DNA from: Spirogloea muscicola
Taxonomy: Eukaryota > Streptophyta > Zygnematophyceae > Spirogloeales > Spirogloeaceae
NCBI GenBank assembly: GCA_009602725.1
Contig: WELB01000326.1
Coordinates: 1 to 58,353 of the forward strand
DNA length: 58,353 nt
Direction: 5' to 3'
The notes under the pieces were generated by a model that was not told where the DNA came from, made no database searches, and saw only the letters and a list, made by a program, of their open reading frames with translations. The position numbers and the translations under genes are program-made. Positions 11,489 through 20,958 of this stretch are shown piece after piece (position 1 is the first letter of the stretch; each line of letters begins with the position of its first letter).

Positions 11489-12092
11489 GGGTCTTGGATG
11501 AGGTGGTTCTTATCTGCGCAGCGAAAGCAACCATTCCCTCCGTAGCTGGCTTCTCCAAGCCTCTGATAGGACGGATGTTCAGCCCCTCGGGCCGAAACTC
11601 CTCCGGTCCCCTCTCTGCCTCAGCAGATACTCCCGCCTCAAGCAGGGAGCGCTTGCCCAATAAACTTGGATAAGTGTTCAGCACCTTCCTAGCGTGCTCC
11701 ACCAGCTGGGGCAAGTTGGCAAGGGCTGCGAAGTGGCGGACTCCACCGCCCCACTTCCGCATCGGCTCGGACAGCCCAGCCTCAAATCGCTGGCACTGAT
11801 TGACAGCCTTCATAGGCTCGTTGCGCAGCTTAGAGACCAGCAGCCTCAATTGCCGCATTTGGTCCTCAAAGTCTCTGCGCATACGAATAGCATCCAGCTC
11901 ATCACTAGCCTTCAGCTCCCCATGAATCTCACCACACACCTTGGTGAGCGAGCTCGAGAAGCACTTCCAGGTGTTGCACACCTCTGGCATGGAAGTCTTC
12001 CTCATGGAGTCCCACCACGGGGATCTCCCTCGAGATAAGTGGCAGCGAGTGGCAGTCTTGCCGTCGCATCCGTGTAGCTCAACACGAACCAC
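11454..12092 (-). CDS. Gag capsid-region ORF of element D (212 aa)
   Basis: The open frame matches the retrotransposon gag domain of element A: VCGEIHGELKASDELDAIRM, DFEDQMRQLRLLVSKLRNEP, NQCQRFEAGL and LVEHARKVLNTYP. Gag assembles the virus-like particle. The start shown is the first Met of the open frame; the true gag start lies farther upstream beyond frame breaks. No CCHC zinc knuckle remains before the chromodomain stub. Kept open while pol was deleted, this may have been a trans-packaged gag, but one ORF is weak evidence for selection. Confidence 0.75.
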   Translation of the reverse strand: MVRVELHGCDGKTATRCHLSRGRSPWWDSMRKTSMPEVCNTWKCFSSSLTKVCGEIHGELKASDELDAIRMRRDFEDQMRQLRLLVSKLRNEPMKAVNQCQRFEAGLSEPMRKWGGGVRHFAALANLPQLVEHARKVLNTYPSLLGKRSLLEAGVSAEAERGPEEFRPEGLNIRPIRGLEKPATEGMVAFAAQIRTTSSKTHDSGKVARVWA

Positions 12093-13075
12093 TCTGTGAT
12101 CTCGATGAGCCAGGCCTGGAGACCACCCCGGTCATCCTGACCAGATTGTTGCTGAGGTTAGTGGGCCCTCGCAAGTCCATGCGCAGGGGTGCCGCGGTTC
12201 TGACGCATCAGATGCACCTCAGCATCGACCCCTTGCCAATGCCTCTCGCCAGCAGCATGCCGGCCGAGCAAGCAATGCACTTCCCCACACAGCGCCCCCC
12301 ATAGGGCGTGGGAAGCTGGGTCCAACACAGCCTTGGCTGTCTCCAGGTGCTCCGTGAGGAATGCAAGTCATTGCATCTCCTCCACTCTGGTCAGATTGAC
12401 CGGAGTATGGCTGACATTGGGCGGCCCTGGCAAGTCCATGCGCAAAATTCCCCAACCGGCTTGGCGCATCAAATGCACCTCAGCCCCGACCCCTTGCAAA
12501 CGCCTCTCGCCGGCACGAAGCCGGCCGAGCAAAGATTGCACCCCCACACACAATGTCCCCAGTAGGGCGTGGGAGGACGGGTCCAGCACAGCAGCTGCCT
12601 CCAAGGAGTGTTGCCGAGATTAGTGGGCCCTCGCAAGTCCGTGCGACGGGTTGCCACTGCTCTGGCGAATCAAATGCACCGCAGCATCGACCCCTTGCAC
12701 ATGCCGCTCTCCGGCCCGCAGCCGGACGAGGTGGGCACGCTGTTCCTCATGCGATCCCTCGAGGTAGGCACGAAGGAACGGGTCCAGGCCAGCCTTCGCT
12801 GCCTCCAGCTGCTCAGTGAGGAGTGCCATGCTTTGCATCTCCCCAGCCGACAAGCCCTCTTGGCCTTCGGCTCCCAGCTCGGCGTGCCCCGCAGCAGCCA
12901 CTGCATCCGCAGCATCTGGCCCTGCTGCAGCCGCTGCATCCACAGCCGACCGCCCCACAGCAGCCGCTGCATCCACAGCCGACCGCTCCGCAGCAGCCGC
13001 TGCATCCGCAGCCGACCGTTCTGCCTCCCGAGGAGGGCCTGGCCGCGCACTGGAGGTGTGCAATACCATGCTGTC
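12093..13075 (-). pseudogene. Gag N-terminal repeat region of element D
   Basis: The minus-strand ORF 12620-13069 holds decapeptide repeats of the ERSAVDAAAA type, then LLTEQLEAAKAGLDPFLRAY and AGERHVQGVDAAVHLIRQ, and ends at a stop after GLARAH. Two further related modules follow in shifted frames (LEAAAVLDPSSHALLG... and a third before 12200), each ending HLMRQ..G.P.HGLARA. The modules look helical and coiled-coil-like. The array is the N-terminal arm of gag, broken by stops and frameshifts. Confidence 0.7.
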
Positions 13076-13545
13076 TGAAGGACACTTGAAGGATCAGTCC
13101 AGGCTCCGACAGTCAGCAGATCATACACTCCATACCGCAATACAGGGCATCGCAAGACTGCTGCAGCAGCGAGCGAGCAAACAAGGCAGCGCGCAGCCTC
13201 ACACCTCCAAAGCAGGCAGGCAGACAGCCGCAGACGTGACCAAGAATGATGCACACGATCAATGCTGGCCACACGACTGACCTCAACACATTGCAAGCTC
13301 AAGCCACACCTCACAAGATGCGAAAGCAGCAAGTGGTTCTCAAGGGTCAGTCCGCAATCTGGCGTTGGTCGCTGGCTTACGGCGCACCCGGCGCTTCCAC
13401 GGAGCCACCCCACGGACCAACGTCTGGCAAGCACTTCAACTTTGACAGAAAAAGGTCAGGCCAGCACATCAGGGTGATCCCTTGCAACATCAGCGGCGAG
13501 CACAAGAAGTCACAACCGCGATGGATGCAAGACCGCCTCTGATAC

Positions 13546-13558
13546 CAAATGTAGTGAA
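13546..13558 (-). promoter_or_regulatory. Primer-binding site of element D
   Basis: The minus strand reads TTGGTATCAGAGG next to the 5' LTR. The TGGTATCAGAG core is complementary to the 3' end of initiator tRNA-Met, the usual primer for gypsy and copia elements. Confidence 0.9.
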
Positions 13559-13559
13559 C

Positions 13560-14119
13560 TCGCCCCTACACACGCAGTTAGGATGAGTCGTCCTTCTTAA
13601 GTTTGGCTGTAGGGGGTTTAGGGACCAACCCACCACATAGCAAAGCACTAGCGCATAGCGCAGCGGAAGACAGGCCCTGTGGCGCCGCTGTCCGGCGGCG
13701 ACTCCACCTCCTGGGCGCGAGCCAGCAACTGGCCCACTACGGGCGCAGCCACGGACTCCCCGCAGCGAGCCCCGCAGCAAGCTGCGGCGGCTGCAGCGGC
13801 GAGCAGCGGCAAGGCTGCTCCTGGGCTTCACCGGTCCGAACTCCTTGTCGAGCCTCAGCCCCCAAGGCTCGTAGTGCTTCCCCGTGCCACCCCCCCTCCA
13901 GGGGTGTGAGCGAGTCCCCCCAAGGCCCGCCTTGCGGCAGGCCAAAAGGTCCTCCCTTGAACGGGTGGATCCTGGCGAGGCTATTTTAGCACGGGCGGCC
14001 TCTGGCGGGGCACCTGCCCGGCAAGCCAGCCCGCCACCTGGCGGGCCACTTGTCCCGAATGGCCGGTCATGTAATGCCAACAGAGCCATGTGGCTTAACC
14101 AAACGGCTGGTTCATTACA
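13560..14119 (-). repeat. 5' LTR of element D
   Basis: 560 bp, TG...CA ends, and very similar to 10700-11278 (the same GTAGGGGGTTTAGGGACCAACC segment and an equivalent hairpin). CAGAG follows at 14120-14124. Confidence 0.9.
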
Positions 14120-14450
14120 CAGAGAGAGGCACAGCCTTTATGCTACATGCTGCCGCAGCCGGCGCCACCAGCGCTGCTACTGCCGTCTGCTGCTCAGTCC
14201 GTCGCCGCAGCTCGTAGGCTGTGGGAATTGCCGGCTCTCTGTAAGTGCTGTGGCTGCGTCCCATGTCGGCACAGCTAGTAAGGCAGACCCGCAGTACATC
14301 TATATCGTCCTGGCGGTGCCTCAGTGTAAGACTTCCACTGCGCTGTGTGCGCGGCATTTGCATTTGTGTGCGCTGGCGTCCACTTTTAAGGGGCTGACCT
14401 TAAACCCCTTGGGTTCAAAGCCCAACGTTCTAAGCGCTAATAGTTCAACA
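14120..14450 (+). mobile_element. Right part of the A-related LTR split by element D
   Basis: The continuation AGAGAGGCACAGCC, the CTGCTGCTCAGTCCGTCGCCGCAGC region, CGGCTCTCTGTAAGTGC, and GCCTCAGTGTAAGACTTCCACTGCG match the distal core of family-A LTRs. The end near 14450 (TTCAACA) is approximate. Confidence 0.65.
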
Positions 14451-14889
14451 GGGAGACGTCGCAGGGCAGGCCGCGCCTTGGCTGCTGTTTCCCATCTTCG
14501 CCAGGGCGACGCTACTTCGGCCTCTCTTACTCCGACCTGTATGGATTAAGTAGGCTTATGCCAGCTTAGCAAATGACAAAGATGTACGTTTCTTCAAAGC
14601 GCTTCGGCCCTTTCAGACCTTCTCAACTCTTCTGGCTGGCCTCCACTGTCTTAGATTGAACCGGAAGAGTTTCTCCTCCTTTTCCTTCTCATGATTAAAT
14701 GGGTGGAACACAACCTGGAGCTATCGACGATTAGGATGTCATCGACAATGCTCTAAACGACTCTCTTGTTCATGTGAGATCCCTCCACGATGGTTCTTGT
14801 TACCTTGCCCGTGTCTTATGGTCCGATTGTAAACCAGCCCAAATCCAACAGCATGAGCTATGCAATAACACTTAAGCACTATGCAGTTG
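14451..14889. other. No feature recognised
   Basis: A short lower-GC stretch between two LTRs, with no coding motif. Confidence 0.4.
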
Positions 14890-15699
14890 TCGCCTTTATG
14901 TGCTGGGCGGGTTCAGATACGTGCGACGTGCTGGTGACGCGCGAGGTGACGTGCGGTGTGACGCGCCTGCTGGCGATGTGACGTGCAGGTGCGCCGCTTC
15001 AGAAGAGGAGCGTATCTTGGGCTTCCAGAAGAGCAGAAGAGGGCTTCTGGGCGGGCACTCGAACCTGCCGCCGTACTCGTAGTGACACGCATGTGATGCG
15101 GTGTTATGCGCCTGCGACGCCGCGACACGCCTGTGACGCGCGTGTGACGCGCAGGGTGCGCCGCTTCCAGAAGGAAGTAGCTGGCAAGGTCCTCGTGAAC
15201 CACCTGCTCTCGCATTAGTATCCCCTGTAGTGACCCGACCCTTGAACACAGGCAATAAGGCGGTCCAGTCCTGATTGGGTCCGGACGTAGGTATTCAGGA
15301 GCAAACCCGTAAACCGTGAACCACCTCGCGCCTCAGTGCGCAGAGAAAGTCTTGCCCTGTGCGCCGCCGTCAGGCAGCGTCTCCACCTCGCGGGCACCAG
15401 CCCGCAGCTAGCCCACCAAGGGCCAGCACGAACGCCTCGCAGCAAGCCGGCAGCGTCCTGCGGGACGGACTGCGGCAGCAGGCGCAGCAGCAGGGCTGCG
15501 CCTCTCTCAGGCCTTCACAGATCCGAACTGCAATTCGTGTCTCTGCCCCCAAACTCCCAGTGCTCCCCGGTGCCGCCCCCGCTCCAGGGGTGCATGGGGT
15601 CGCCCCATGGCCCATCCCATGGGGCGGGCCGCATGATGCCCGCCCCAAGGTGCAGACCTGTCGAGGGGAAGGCCCGGCTGTCGGGGTCGACGTGTCGAG

Positions 15700-16520
15700 G
15701 CGCCGGGGTAAACACCGCGCCACCGAGGCCCCCCTGCGTGGGGCGCCAGAGTGGACACCGCGCCACCGAGGCCCCCGTGCGCGGGGCGCCAGGTTGGACA
15801 CCACGCCACTGAGGCCCCCGTGGGCGACCACCTGGCCAGGCCAGGTCGGTCATGGCGGGGGACCAGGGTGGACACATTCGTGAATCCACGCCCTACACAT
15901 GCAGTTAGGGTGAGCAGTCCTTATTGGGTTCGGCCTCAGAGTATTTACGGGCCAACCCACGACACAGAGAAGCACTAGCGCAAAGGCGCAGCGGAAGATA
16001 GGCCCCGTGGCGCCGCCGTGCGGCGGCGACTCCACCTCCTGGGCGCAGGCCGGCGCAGTAGGCCCCGCAGTGGAGTGCGGCGGCGGCTGCGGCGGCGAGC
16101 AGCGGCAAGGCTGCTCTAGGCTTCACTGGCTCGAACTGTCTGTTGAGCCTCAGCCCCCAAGGCTCCTTGTGCTTCCCCGTGCCACCCCCCCTCCAGGGGT
16201 GTAAGCAGGTTCGCCCCAAGGCCCGCGTTGCGGCGGGCCCCAAGATCTTCCGGTTTGAACCGGCGAATCATCGAGGGGTATTTCGAATGGCGGGACCCCC
16301 CTCCGGGCGGGCCCCTGCGCGGCAAGCCGGCCCGCCGAGCGGGCCCCTGCGCGCCAAGCCGGCCCGCCACCTGGCGGGCCCGCTTGTCCCAAATAGTCGG
16401 TCATGTAATGCCATCAGAGTTATGTGGCTTAACTTAAACACACGGCTGGTTCATTACAGACACCGTGCCACCGAGGCCCCCGTGCGGGACCACCTGGCCA
16501 CGCCAGGTCGGCCACGTGCC
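15700..16520 (+). repeat. About 43-bp minisatellite inside LTR F (split by the LTR-B insert)
   Basis: Units of the form GTGGACACCGCGCCACCGAG, then GCCCCCGTGCG and GGGCGCCAG, recur about four times at 15700-15870 and 16459-16520. The nested family-B LTR landed in a GACAC of one unit. The repeats are imperfect. Confidence 0.75.
15876..16458 (-). mobile_element. Solo LTR, family B (TSD GACAC)
   Basis: 583 bp of family-B LTR on the minus strand, starting TGTAATGAACCAGCCGTG. The duplication GACAC is at 15871-15875 and 16459-16463. Its 3' terminus has decayed (plus-strand ATTCGTGAATCC instead of TGTAGTGAATCC). It has the perfect hairpin CGCCGCCGTGCGGCGGCG. This is the third nesting level at this site: B in F in E. 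Confidence 0.85.
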
Positions 16521-17056
16521 AATAGGTAAGCGTAACCACCTGGGTACTTCTCACAGTGGGTGGGAACGATACATCCCCCTCGTCGGGCCCGCCTTCTCGA
16601 AGGTGGGCCTTGAGGCGAGCCTTCCAGAGATCCCTCGGGAGGGTGGCACATGAAGCACTGTAAGCAGGGCTGGGACCATACTCAGCACACCCGGTCAGGA
16701 TCAGTGAAGCCCACGAGAGAAAGAGGCGCAGTCCTGCTGCCGCCTGCTGCCACAGCCCATCGACGCAGCCCTGCTGCTGCCTGCTGCTGCAGCCCGTCGC
16801 CGCAGCCCGTTGCCGCAGACCTCCACCGGCTCTCCTGTGAACTCACGGTGGCTGCTCCCTTGAGGACCGTAGTTGCTGGCCCGTATCCGAGAGGTGAGTC
16901 GCCACTTGTCGGCGGTGCCTTAGGGTAAGGTATACCGCTGCGATGTATGCTCGGTGCCTCACTGTTGCGGGGGTTCGCTTCTAAACCCCTAGTGACCGAA
17001 GCCAACAAGGACGATCTAAACCCTGACTGCGTGTATGGGGGTTGGGATCTTACACA

Positions 17057-17337
17057 GTGCAGCGCTCGACCGCGACTAGGCGGGATTCAGTAGGTGCAAG
17101 GTTTGCAGGGCTCCCTGTCGTGTACCGTCTCTTAACCCTGCGTGGGGCACATGAAACTGCGCAGGTGCGAACTTCCACCGCTCGGGGTCTGCATGCGCAC
17201 GCGCCCGGCCGCGCGCCGAGTCGGCCAGCTCAAAGTAGGACTTGCTGACCTGGCAACCAGGGTGGAGGTTTTATCGAATCTGTGCAAGCTGGCGCCACTG
17301 GACTCCCTGCTGTTTAGTCCCACTTCTCGGCGACTGC
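17057..17337 (+). pseudogene. Probable gag remnant of deleted element E
   Basis: One frame reads GQLKVGLADLATRVEVLSNL followed by CKLAPLDSLLF, a helical stretch resembling a gag N-terminal arm. It lies between the family-E LTR and a minus-strand LTR, where gag would be expected. The assignment rests on position and composition only. Confidence 0.3.
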
Positions 17338-17874
17338 TGTCACAACTCGCCCCTACTTTAGCGTACGGTCCCTGACTGGCAGCTTGGAGCCGAATGCGTC
17401 CTTATTGGGATCGAGTTTTGGGAATCTAGGGACAACCACCCGCCACAGGAAGCACTCCGGTACAGCGGAAGCAAGAACTTGCCCTGTAGCGCTGCCGCCA
17501 GGCAGCAGCACCACCTCCTGGACACGCGCTGCAGACTTGCCCCTAACGGAACGCCGTCAAGGTCTCCACAGCAGAGCCAGCAACGAGCCGCGCGCGGGAT
17601 CCGTCTGCAGCAGGAGGCAGCAGCAGGGCTGCGCCTTTCTCAGAGCGTCACTGAGTCCCAGCCCCCGGTCGGGTCTCTCTCTGCTCCGTGCAATAGTAAA
17701 AACTTACCCGTGCCACTTTCCCTCCAGGGTGTATGGGGGTCGAGCCAAGGCTCGCCCACGAGGAGCGTGCCTGACGAGAGCACTATAATTTGTCTCTAGC
17801 AGGCGCCATGGCGCCGAGCATGGCCGCGGCAGAGCGTGCCGCCAAGCATGGCCAAGGCTGGGCATGGCCGAGCA
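17338..17874 (-). mobile_element. LTR, family G (related to B/F), minus strand
   Basis: On the plus strand it opens TGTCACAACTCGCCCCTAC, like the family-B LTR end. It holds a box (ACAGCGGAA, 17462-17470), the hairpin GCTGCCGCCAGGCAGC (17491-17506) and CCACTTTCCCTCCAGGGTG. The right end is approximate and no target duplication was found. Chromovirus integrase sequence resumes immediately after it. Confidence 0.6.
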
Positions 17875-18490
17875 CCTTTGCAGGTGGGGAGGCCGGAATG
17901 CGTGCCGGCCGCAACAACCTTTACCGGTCACCTCCTGGAAGCTCAGCGGAGGGCTAGGCAATGCTTGAAGATTGCCCAGCAACGGCAAAAGGAGTATGCT
18001 GATCGACGTCGTCGAGATATATCCTTCGACGGGGGTGCTCAAGTGCTCTTAAGCACGAAGCACCTCTCCTTGTGAACTGTCGGCACGCCTAAATTGCTGC
18101 CAAAGTGGGTTGGACCCTTTCGCGTAGTGCGCCGTATCCGTCCGGTCGCATATGAGCTGAAAACACCGGTAAACTGGAAAATCCACAAGGTATTCCACGT
18201 GTCCCAACTAACCATTCCATTCGGATGGTCGTGTCCAACCGCCCCCACCTTCCCTTGTCGTTGCCGACGAGGAAGACTTTAAGGTGGAGGAGATCTTGTC
18301 TTACCTCGACAAACTTCGTGGGCGACGTAAGTTCCGAGAGTACCTTGTCAAGTGGCTAGGTTATGGACCTGAGCACAACACGAGGAAACCGGCGGCCAAT
18401 CTTGCTCATTGTCGCGCCGTTCTCCGTAAGTATCTTGCAAAAGGGCATTCCCCTTTGCGTCGTAGTACCACACGTCCCCGTCGAACTTAA
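17875..18490 (+). pseudogene. Chromovirus integrase C-terminus and chromodomain (element E)
   Basis: The region begins with the integrase tail (LQVGRPECVPA-like, then LLEAQRRARQCLKIAQQRQ, DGGAQVLLSTKHLSL and a premature stop). It continues LLPKWVGPFRVVRRI and VNWKIHKVFHVSQL, then the chromodomain EEILSYLDKLRGRRKFREYL and VKWLGYGPEHNTRKP, ending at the stop near 18490. Chromodomains read histone marks and can steer integration. The catalytic integrase, RT, RH and PR are missing, so element E is a large-deletion derivative. Confidence 0.85.
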
Positions 18491-18540
18491 CCTCGTCGGG
18501 TTTGTGCCCCCTTAACTAGTTCCCGAGGACGTGAACATCT

Positions 18541-18553
18541 AAGTGGGAAGTAA
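18541..18553 (+). promoter_or_regulatory. Polypurine tract of element E
   Basis: AAGTGGGAAGTAA directly precedes the TGTAACG start of the LTR. The motif GTTCCCGAGGACGTGAACA lies just upstream, as in elements A and B. Confidence 0.8.
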
Positions 18554-18990
18554 TGTAACGTTCCCACCGTTACGTGACGTTTGACCGCGCGATGGGACGT
18601 GCGGAGTGACGCGGCTGTCAGCAATGTGACGCGCAGGCGCGCCGCCTCCAGCAGAGGCGGCGGATTCCTGGCTTCCGGCGAGAAGCTCCTCGGCTTATGC
18701 TGGTATCTGCCGACACACTCGTTATGACGTGTATGTGACACGTGTGGCGCGCCCGTGACGCCACGCCACACCCCGTGACGCACTGGCAGCGCCGCAAGCC
18801 GGCGCCGCAGGGCGCCGCCGCAGGGCGCCGCTTGGCGGCGCTGCAGACAGAGCGCCGCCGCAAGGCGGCGCCGCAGGCTGGCCGCCGTTGGCCGCCATTG
18901 GCCGCCACTGGCCGCCACTTCCAGAAGGAAGCCGCGTGGCCTGACCACGTACTAGATTCCCCTTGTCGGGCCTGCCTTCCCGAGGTGGGC
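18554..18990 (+). mobile_element. 3' LTR of element E, truncated
   Basis: It begins TGTAACGTTCCCACCG, then a TGACG-rich array (about 18570-18780) and a GGCGCCGC/CGCAGG palindromic stretch. It breaks off at CGAGGTGGGC, where family-B LTR sequence begins at 18991. The distal half is missing. Confidence 0.8.
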
Positions 18991-19114
18991 TGTAATGAAA
19001 CAGCTGTCTGGTTAATCCACATGGCTCTGTTGGCATTACAAGACCGACTATTTGGGCCAGGTGACCCGCCAGCTGGCTGGCCAAGAAGTGGCCCGCTCGG
19101 GTGCGGGCCCCGCC
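18991..19114 (+). mobile_element. Truncated family-B LTR (first 124 bp)
   Basis: TGTAATGAAACAGCTGTCTG through CGGGTGCGGGCCCCGCC repeats the start of the LTR that follows at 19115 and stops where that LTR begins. It is probably a rearranged copy left by LTR-LTR recombination. Confidence 0.8.
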
Positions 19115-19645
19115 TGTAATGAACCAGCCGTCTGGTTAAGCCACATGGCTCTGTTGGCATTACATGACCGGCCATTCTGGGACAAGTGGCCAGCGAGGTG
19201 GCGGGCTCGCTTGCCGAGCAGGTGCCCCGCCCAGAGGCGCGCCCCGCCCCCTCGCCGGGATCCCCCCGTTCAAGGGAGGACCTTTGGCCTGCCGCAAGGC
19301 GGGCCTTGGGGCGACCCGCTCACACCCCTGGAAGGGGGTGGCACGGGAATGCACTAAGGAGCCTCAGGGGCTAAGGCTCCTCAATCAGTTCGAGCCCGGG
19401 AAGCCTCGGAGCAGCCTTGCCGCTGCTCGCCGCCGCAGCCGCCGCCGCACTGCGCTGCGGGGCCTGCTGCGCCGGCCTGCGCCCAGGAGGTGGAGTTCAC
19501 GTCAGGCGGCGCCACAGGGCCTGTCTTCCGCTGCGCTATGCGCTAGTACTTCCTTGTGTAGTGGGTTGGCCCCTACACCCCCTATGCTCGACTACAATAA
19601 GGACTCTCTCCCTCTAACTGCGTGTTCAGGGCGAGATTCACTGCA
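19115..19645 (+). repeat. 5' LTR of element B
   Basis: 531 bp, TGTAATGAACCAGCCGTCTG to GAGATTCACTGCA. It carries GGGCCTTGGGGCGACCCGC, TCACACCCCTGG and TTCCGCTGCGC. The hairpin is degenerate here compared with the other family-B LTRs. Confidence 0.9.
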
Positions 19646-19658
19646 TTGGTATCAGAGG
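19646..19658 (+). promoter_or_regulatory. Primer-binding site, element B
   Basis: TTGGTATCAGAGG directly follows the LTR. It is complementary to the initiator tRNA-Met 3' end. Confidence 0.9.
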
Positions 19659-20128
19659 TGGTCTTGCATCCATCGTGCTTGTGACTTTTTGTGCTCGCTG
19701 ATAATGCAAGGATCTCCTTTATATTCTGGCCTGACTTTTCTGTCAAAGTTGAAGTGCTTGCCAGACGTTGGTCCGTGGGACGGCTCCACTGACGCGCCGG
19801 GTGCAGAGGCATCTGTGCGCAGAGCCGGCAACGACCAAGGCCCACATTGCGGACTGATCCTCCAGGACCACTTGCTGTGTTCGCTCCTTTTGAGGTGAAG
19901 CTTGGGCTTGCAGCTTTGTGTGGTGAGGTCAGTCGTGTGCCCAGCGTTGCTCGCGAGCATCGGTCTTGGTCACATCGCGGCTGTCTACCTGCCTGCTGTG
20001 GACTCGCGCGCTGTCTTGCTCGCTCGCTCGCTGCTGCAGCAGTCTTGAGATGTCTTGTATTGCAGTATGGAGTGTGTGAACTGCTGACTGTCGGAGCTGA
20101 ATTGATCTCTCAGTGTCCGTCAGACAGC

Positions 20129-20958
20129 ATGATCTCACCCACGACCAGCGCAAGATCCAGCCGTCCTCGGACGGCAGCGCGAACGGCAGCGCGGTCAGCT
20201 GCGGATGCAGCGGCGGCGGCGCGGTCGGCTGTGGATGCAGCGACTGCAGCGCGGTCAGCTGTGGATGCAGCGGCTGCCGTGGAGCGGTCAGCTGTGGATG
20301 CAGCGGCTGCGGCGCAGTCGGCTGCGGATGCAGCGGCTGCAGGGCGGTTGACTGTGGATGCAGCAACTGCGGAGCGGTTGGCTGTGGATGCAGCAACTGC
20401 GAAGCGGTCGGCTGTGGATGCAGCGGCTGCGGGGTAGTCGGCTGTGGATGCAGCGGCTGCGGAGCGGTCGGCTGTAGATGCAGCGGCTGCTATTGGGCGG
20501 TCGGCTGTGGATTCAGCGTCTGCGGCAGGGCCAGATACTGCGGATGCACTGGTTGCTGCGGGGCAAGCCTTTGAGGGGCACGCCGAGCTGTGAGCCGAAG
20601 GCCAAGCGAGCTTGTCGGCTGTGGAGGTGCAAAGCATGGCACTCCTTACTGAGCAGCTGCAGGCAGCTAAGGCTGGCCTGACCCGTTCCTTTCTTGCCTA
20701 CCTCGAGGGGTCGCATGAGGAACAGCGTGCCCACCTCGTCCGGCTGCGGGCCGGAGAGCGGCATGTGCATGGGGTCGATGCTGCGGTGCATTTGATGCGC
20801 CAGAGCAATGGCAACCTGTCGCATGGACTTGCGAGGGCCCACTCATCTCGGCAACAATCCTTGGAGGCAGCTGCTGTGCTGGACCCGTCCTCCCACGCCC
20901 TACTGGGGGCATTGTGGGGCGACATTCCAGGCGGTGTGTTGAGGGTCTTTGGCCCCTT
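20129..20958 (+). pseudogene. Gag N-terminus of element B
   Basis: The ATG at 20129 starts MISPTTSARSSRPRTAARTA, followed by about a dozen RSAVDAAAAA-type decapeptides until a TAG at 20435-20437 inside the repeat. After a frame break the second half (20612 on) reads LLTEQLQAAKAGL, EEQRAHLVRLRAGERHVHGV, DAAVHLMRQ and LEAAAVLDPSSHALLGAL. It then jumps to RT-type sequence that ends at the element A insertion. The first residues agree with the ATG of the gag at 32804. Gag of this family is unusual for its long Ala-rich repeat arm. Confidence 0.75.
20177..20560 (+). repeat. 30-bp minisatellite encoding Ala-rich decapeptides
   Basis: About 13 units of CGGTCGGCTGTGGATGCAGC plus GGCTGCRGCG encode RSAVDAAAAA variants. 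The same array is shorter in the copies at 32845-33040 (about 7 units) and on the minus strand at about 12905-13025 (about 5 units), so unit number changes quickly between copies. Confidence 0.9.

Larger units (their letters stand above)
10700..14119 (-). mobile_element. Complete gag-only LTR element D (TSD CAGAG)
   Basis: A 3.4-kb minus-strand element lies between perfect 5-bp duplications CAGAG (10695-10699 and 14120-14124). It has two family-B LTRs (13560-14119 is 5', 10700-11278 is 3'), a PBS, a polypurine tract, gag, and a short chromodomain tail. PR, RT, RNase H and almost all of integrase are missing. It is therefore a non-autonomous derivative of the terminal-repeat-with-gag kind, and presumably used proteins supplied by full-length relatives. 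It is inserted in an A-related LTR. Confidence 0.9.
15226..16573 (-). mobile_element. Solo LTR, family F (TSD TCCCC)
   Basis: The minus strand runs TGTATCGTTCCCACCCACTG to CGGGTCACTACA. TCCCC is duplicated at 15221-15225 and 16574-16578, showing insertion into the family-E LTR. It contains a CGCCGCC/GGCAGCG hairpin at 15362-15379 and a minisatellite, and is itself interrupted by a family-B LTR (15876-16458). Without that insert it is about 760 bp. Confidence 0.9.
14890..17056 (+). mobile_element. LTR, family E, interrupted by a nested LTR pair
   Basis: Its left part (about 14890-15225) is rich in GTGACGCGC/GTGACGTGC, as in the family-E LTR at 18554. Its right part (16574-17056) has CTCGTCGGGCCCGCC, GGGCCTTGAGGCGAGCC, a CTGCTGCCGCC-rich stretch, CGCC/GGCG hairpin arms at about 16900-16915, and the end GGTTGGGATCTTACA. 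LTR F (15226-16573) lies inside it. The left end is not sharply defined. It could be the 5' LTR of the deleted element at 17057-18553, although no PBS survives. Confidence 0.7.

Noticed and set aside
12670-13434. 254-aa minus-strand ORF
   Set aside because: It is antisense or frame-shifted to the gag repeats and leader of element D. The real gag frame is the one with decapeptides and LLTEQLEAAK.
20177-20560. Regular 30-bp repeats considered as a CRISPR array
   Set aside because: There are no unique spacers between units, the host is eukaryotic, and the repeats are coding minisatellite units.
20113-20574. Cysteine-rich ORF of the CGCSGCGAVG type, resembling a metallothionein or keratin-associated protein
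   Set aside because: It is an alternative frame of the 30-bp gag minisatellite (RSAVDAAAAA frame). The same artefact appears at 32788-33159 and on the minus strand at 12813-13085.
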